Source: Solidesulfovibrio sp. (lineage in GTDB: Bacteria > Desulfobacterota > Desulfovibrionia > Desulfovibrionales > Desulfovibrionaceae). From it: DNA of 64,000 bases. Made by a program: the position numbers and the translations under genes. Below the pieces are notes generated by a model. The model searched no databases. It was not told where the DNA came from and worked only from the letters and a program-made list of their open reading frames with translations. Location: assembly GCF_038562415.1 (NCBI RefSeq), contig NZ_JBCFBA010000003.1:26707-90706 (forward strand), written 5' to 3'. This document shows, piece after piece, positions 63,945 to 64,000 of this stretch; position 1 is the first letter of the stretch; the number at the start of each line of letters is the position of its first letter.

Positions 63945-64000
63945 GGGGGGGGGGGGGGGGGGGGGGGGGCGCGGCGGCCCCCCCCCCCCCGCCCCCCCGC
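63945..64000. other. Homopolymer runs at the window end
   Basis: Twenty-five G (63945-63969) and then a 13-base C run and further C. The 63617-63944 stretch before it shows no convincing gene on either strand. The runs look like a low-quality contig end and not biology. Confidence 0.7.

Noticed and set aside
63945..64000. G-quadruplex or telomere-like end
   Set aside because: A single 25-base G run followed by C runs at the very end looks like a sequencing or assembly artefact and not a structured element.

Overview
The window is about 64 kb of very GC-rich DNA, dense in genes and read in both directions. It looks like a sulfate-reducing deltaproteobacterium of the Desulfovibrionaceae, most like Solidesulfovibrio. 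The reasons are a complete four-gene hndABCD electron-bifurcating [FeFe]-hydrogenase, the HydE and HydF maturases beside it, a TTGTGA-N6-TCACAA operator of the type used by Rex and HcpR in this family, many sensory and chemotaxis-like proteins, and a long branched-chain amino-acid ABC operon. No rRNA, tRNA, CRISPR array or insertion sequence was seen.

Layout. 1-3.8 kb: end of a chemoreceptor, an NlpC/P60 lipoprotein and a hybrid histidine kinase. 3.9-8 kb: AzlCD exporter, alpha/beta hydrolase, HflX GTPase (apparently starting at ATT) and a small membrane protein. 8.1-13.6 kb: a signalling run of REC-PP2C phosphatase, HATPase-STAS fusion, Hpt protein and CheA-type kinase. 13.6-15 kb: Fur and a K+-channel-like protein. 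15-19.2 kb: lipoprotein, GT-C glycosyltransferase and SulP transporter. 19.4-22.8 kb: HAD phosphatase plus glycerol-1-phosphate dehydrogenase pair, a hypothetical protein and an EamA transporter. 22.9-27.5 kb: livJHMGF behind a promoter carrying an inverted repeat. 27.7-32 kb: a 3-hydroxyisobutyrate dehydrogenase-like gene ending in a 29-bp tandem duplication, then two tandem secreted serine hydrolases. 32.4-40 kb: valS, a BPL_N protein, a LysR regulator and several small membrane, exported or regulatory proteins. 40-43.1 kb: a lipoprotein and an overlapping operon of ParB-like, spore-photoproduct-lyase-like and hypothetical genes. 43.5-48.3 kb: EF-G paralogue, sigma-54 response regulator and rRNA methyltransferase. 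48.3-50.5 kb: a lower-GC island with a C10 (streptopain-family) protease. 50.6-53.9 kb: obgE and a TrkA/TrkH K+ uptake pair. 54.3-63.2 kb: hydrogenase maturation genes (hydF, hydE, an unknown gene, an aspartase-like gene) and the hndABCD operon, all on the minus strand and separated by a repeat-rich gap. The last 60 bases are homopolymer runs typical of a contig end.

How the genes work together. HndA-D carry out H2 chemistry coupled to NAD(P)(H) and ferredoxin. HydE and HydF, with a HydG that must lie outside the window, build the active-site cluster. The operator and the possible sigma-54 promoter upstream would tie this to redox or nitrosative state. The 8-13.6 kb run has the parts of a partner-switching pathway joined to a chemotaxis-type kinase. 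The strongest candidates for undescribed biology are that hybrid signalling module, the ParB-like/SPL-like/hypothetical operon, the HAD-G1PDH pair, the unknown gene inside the hydrogenase maturation operon, and the transferred-looking C10 protease. Start codons were chosen from Shine-Dalgarno spacing and family length. All family assignments are by reading motifs, not by database search.
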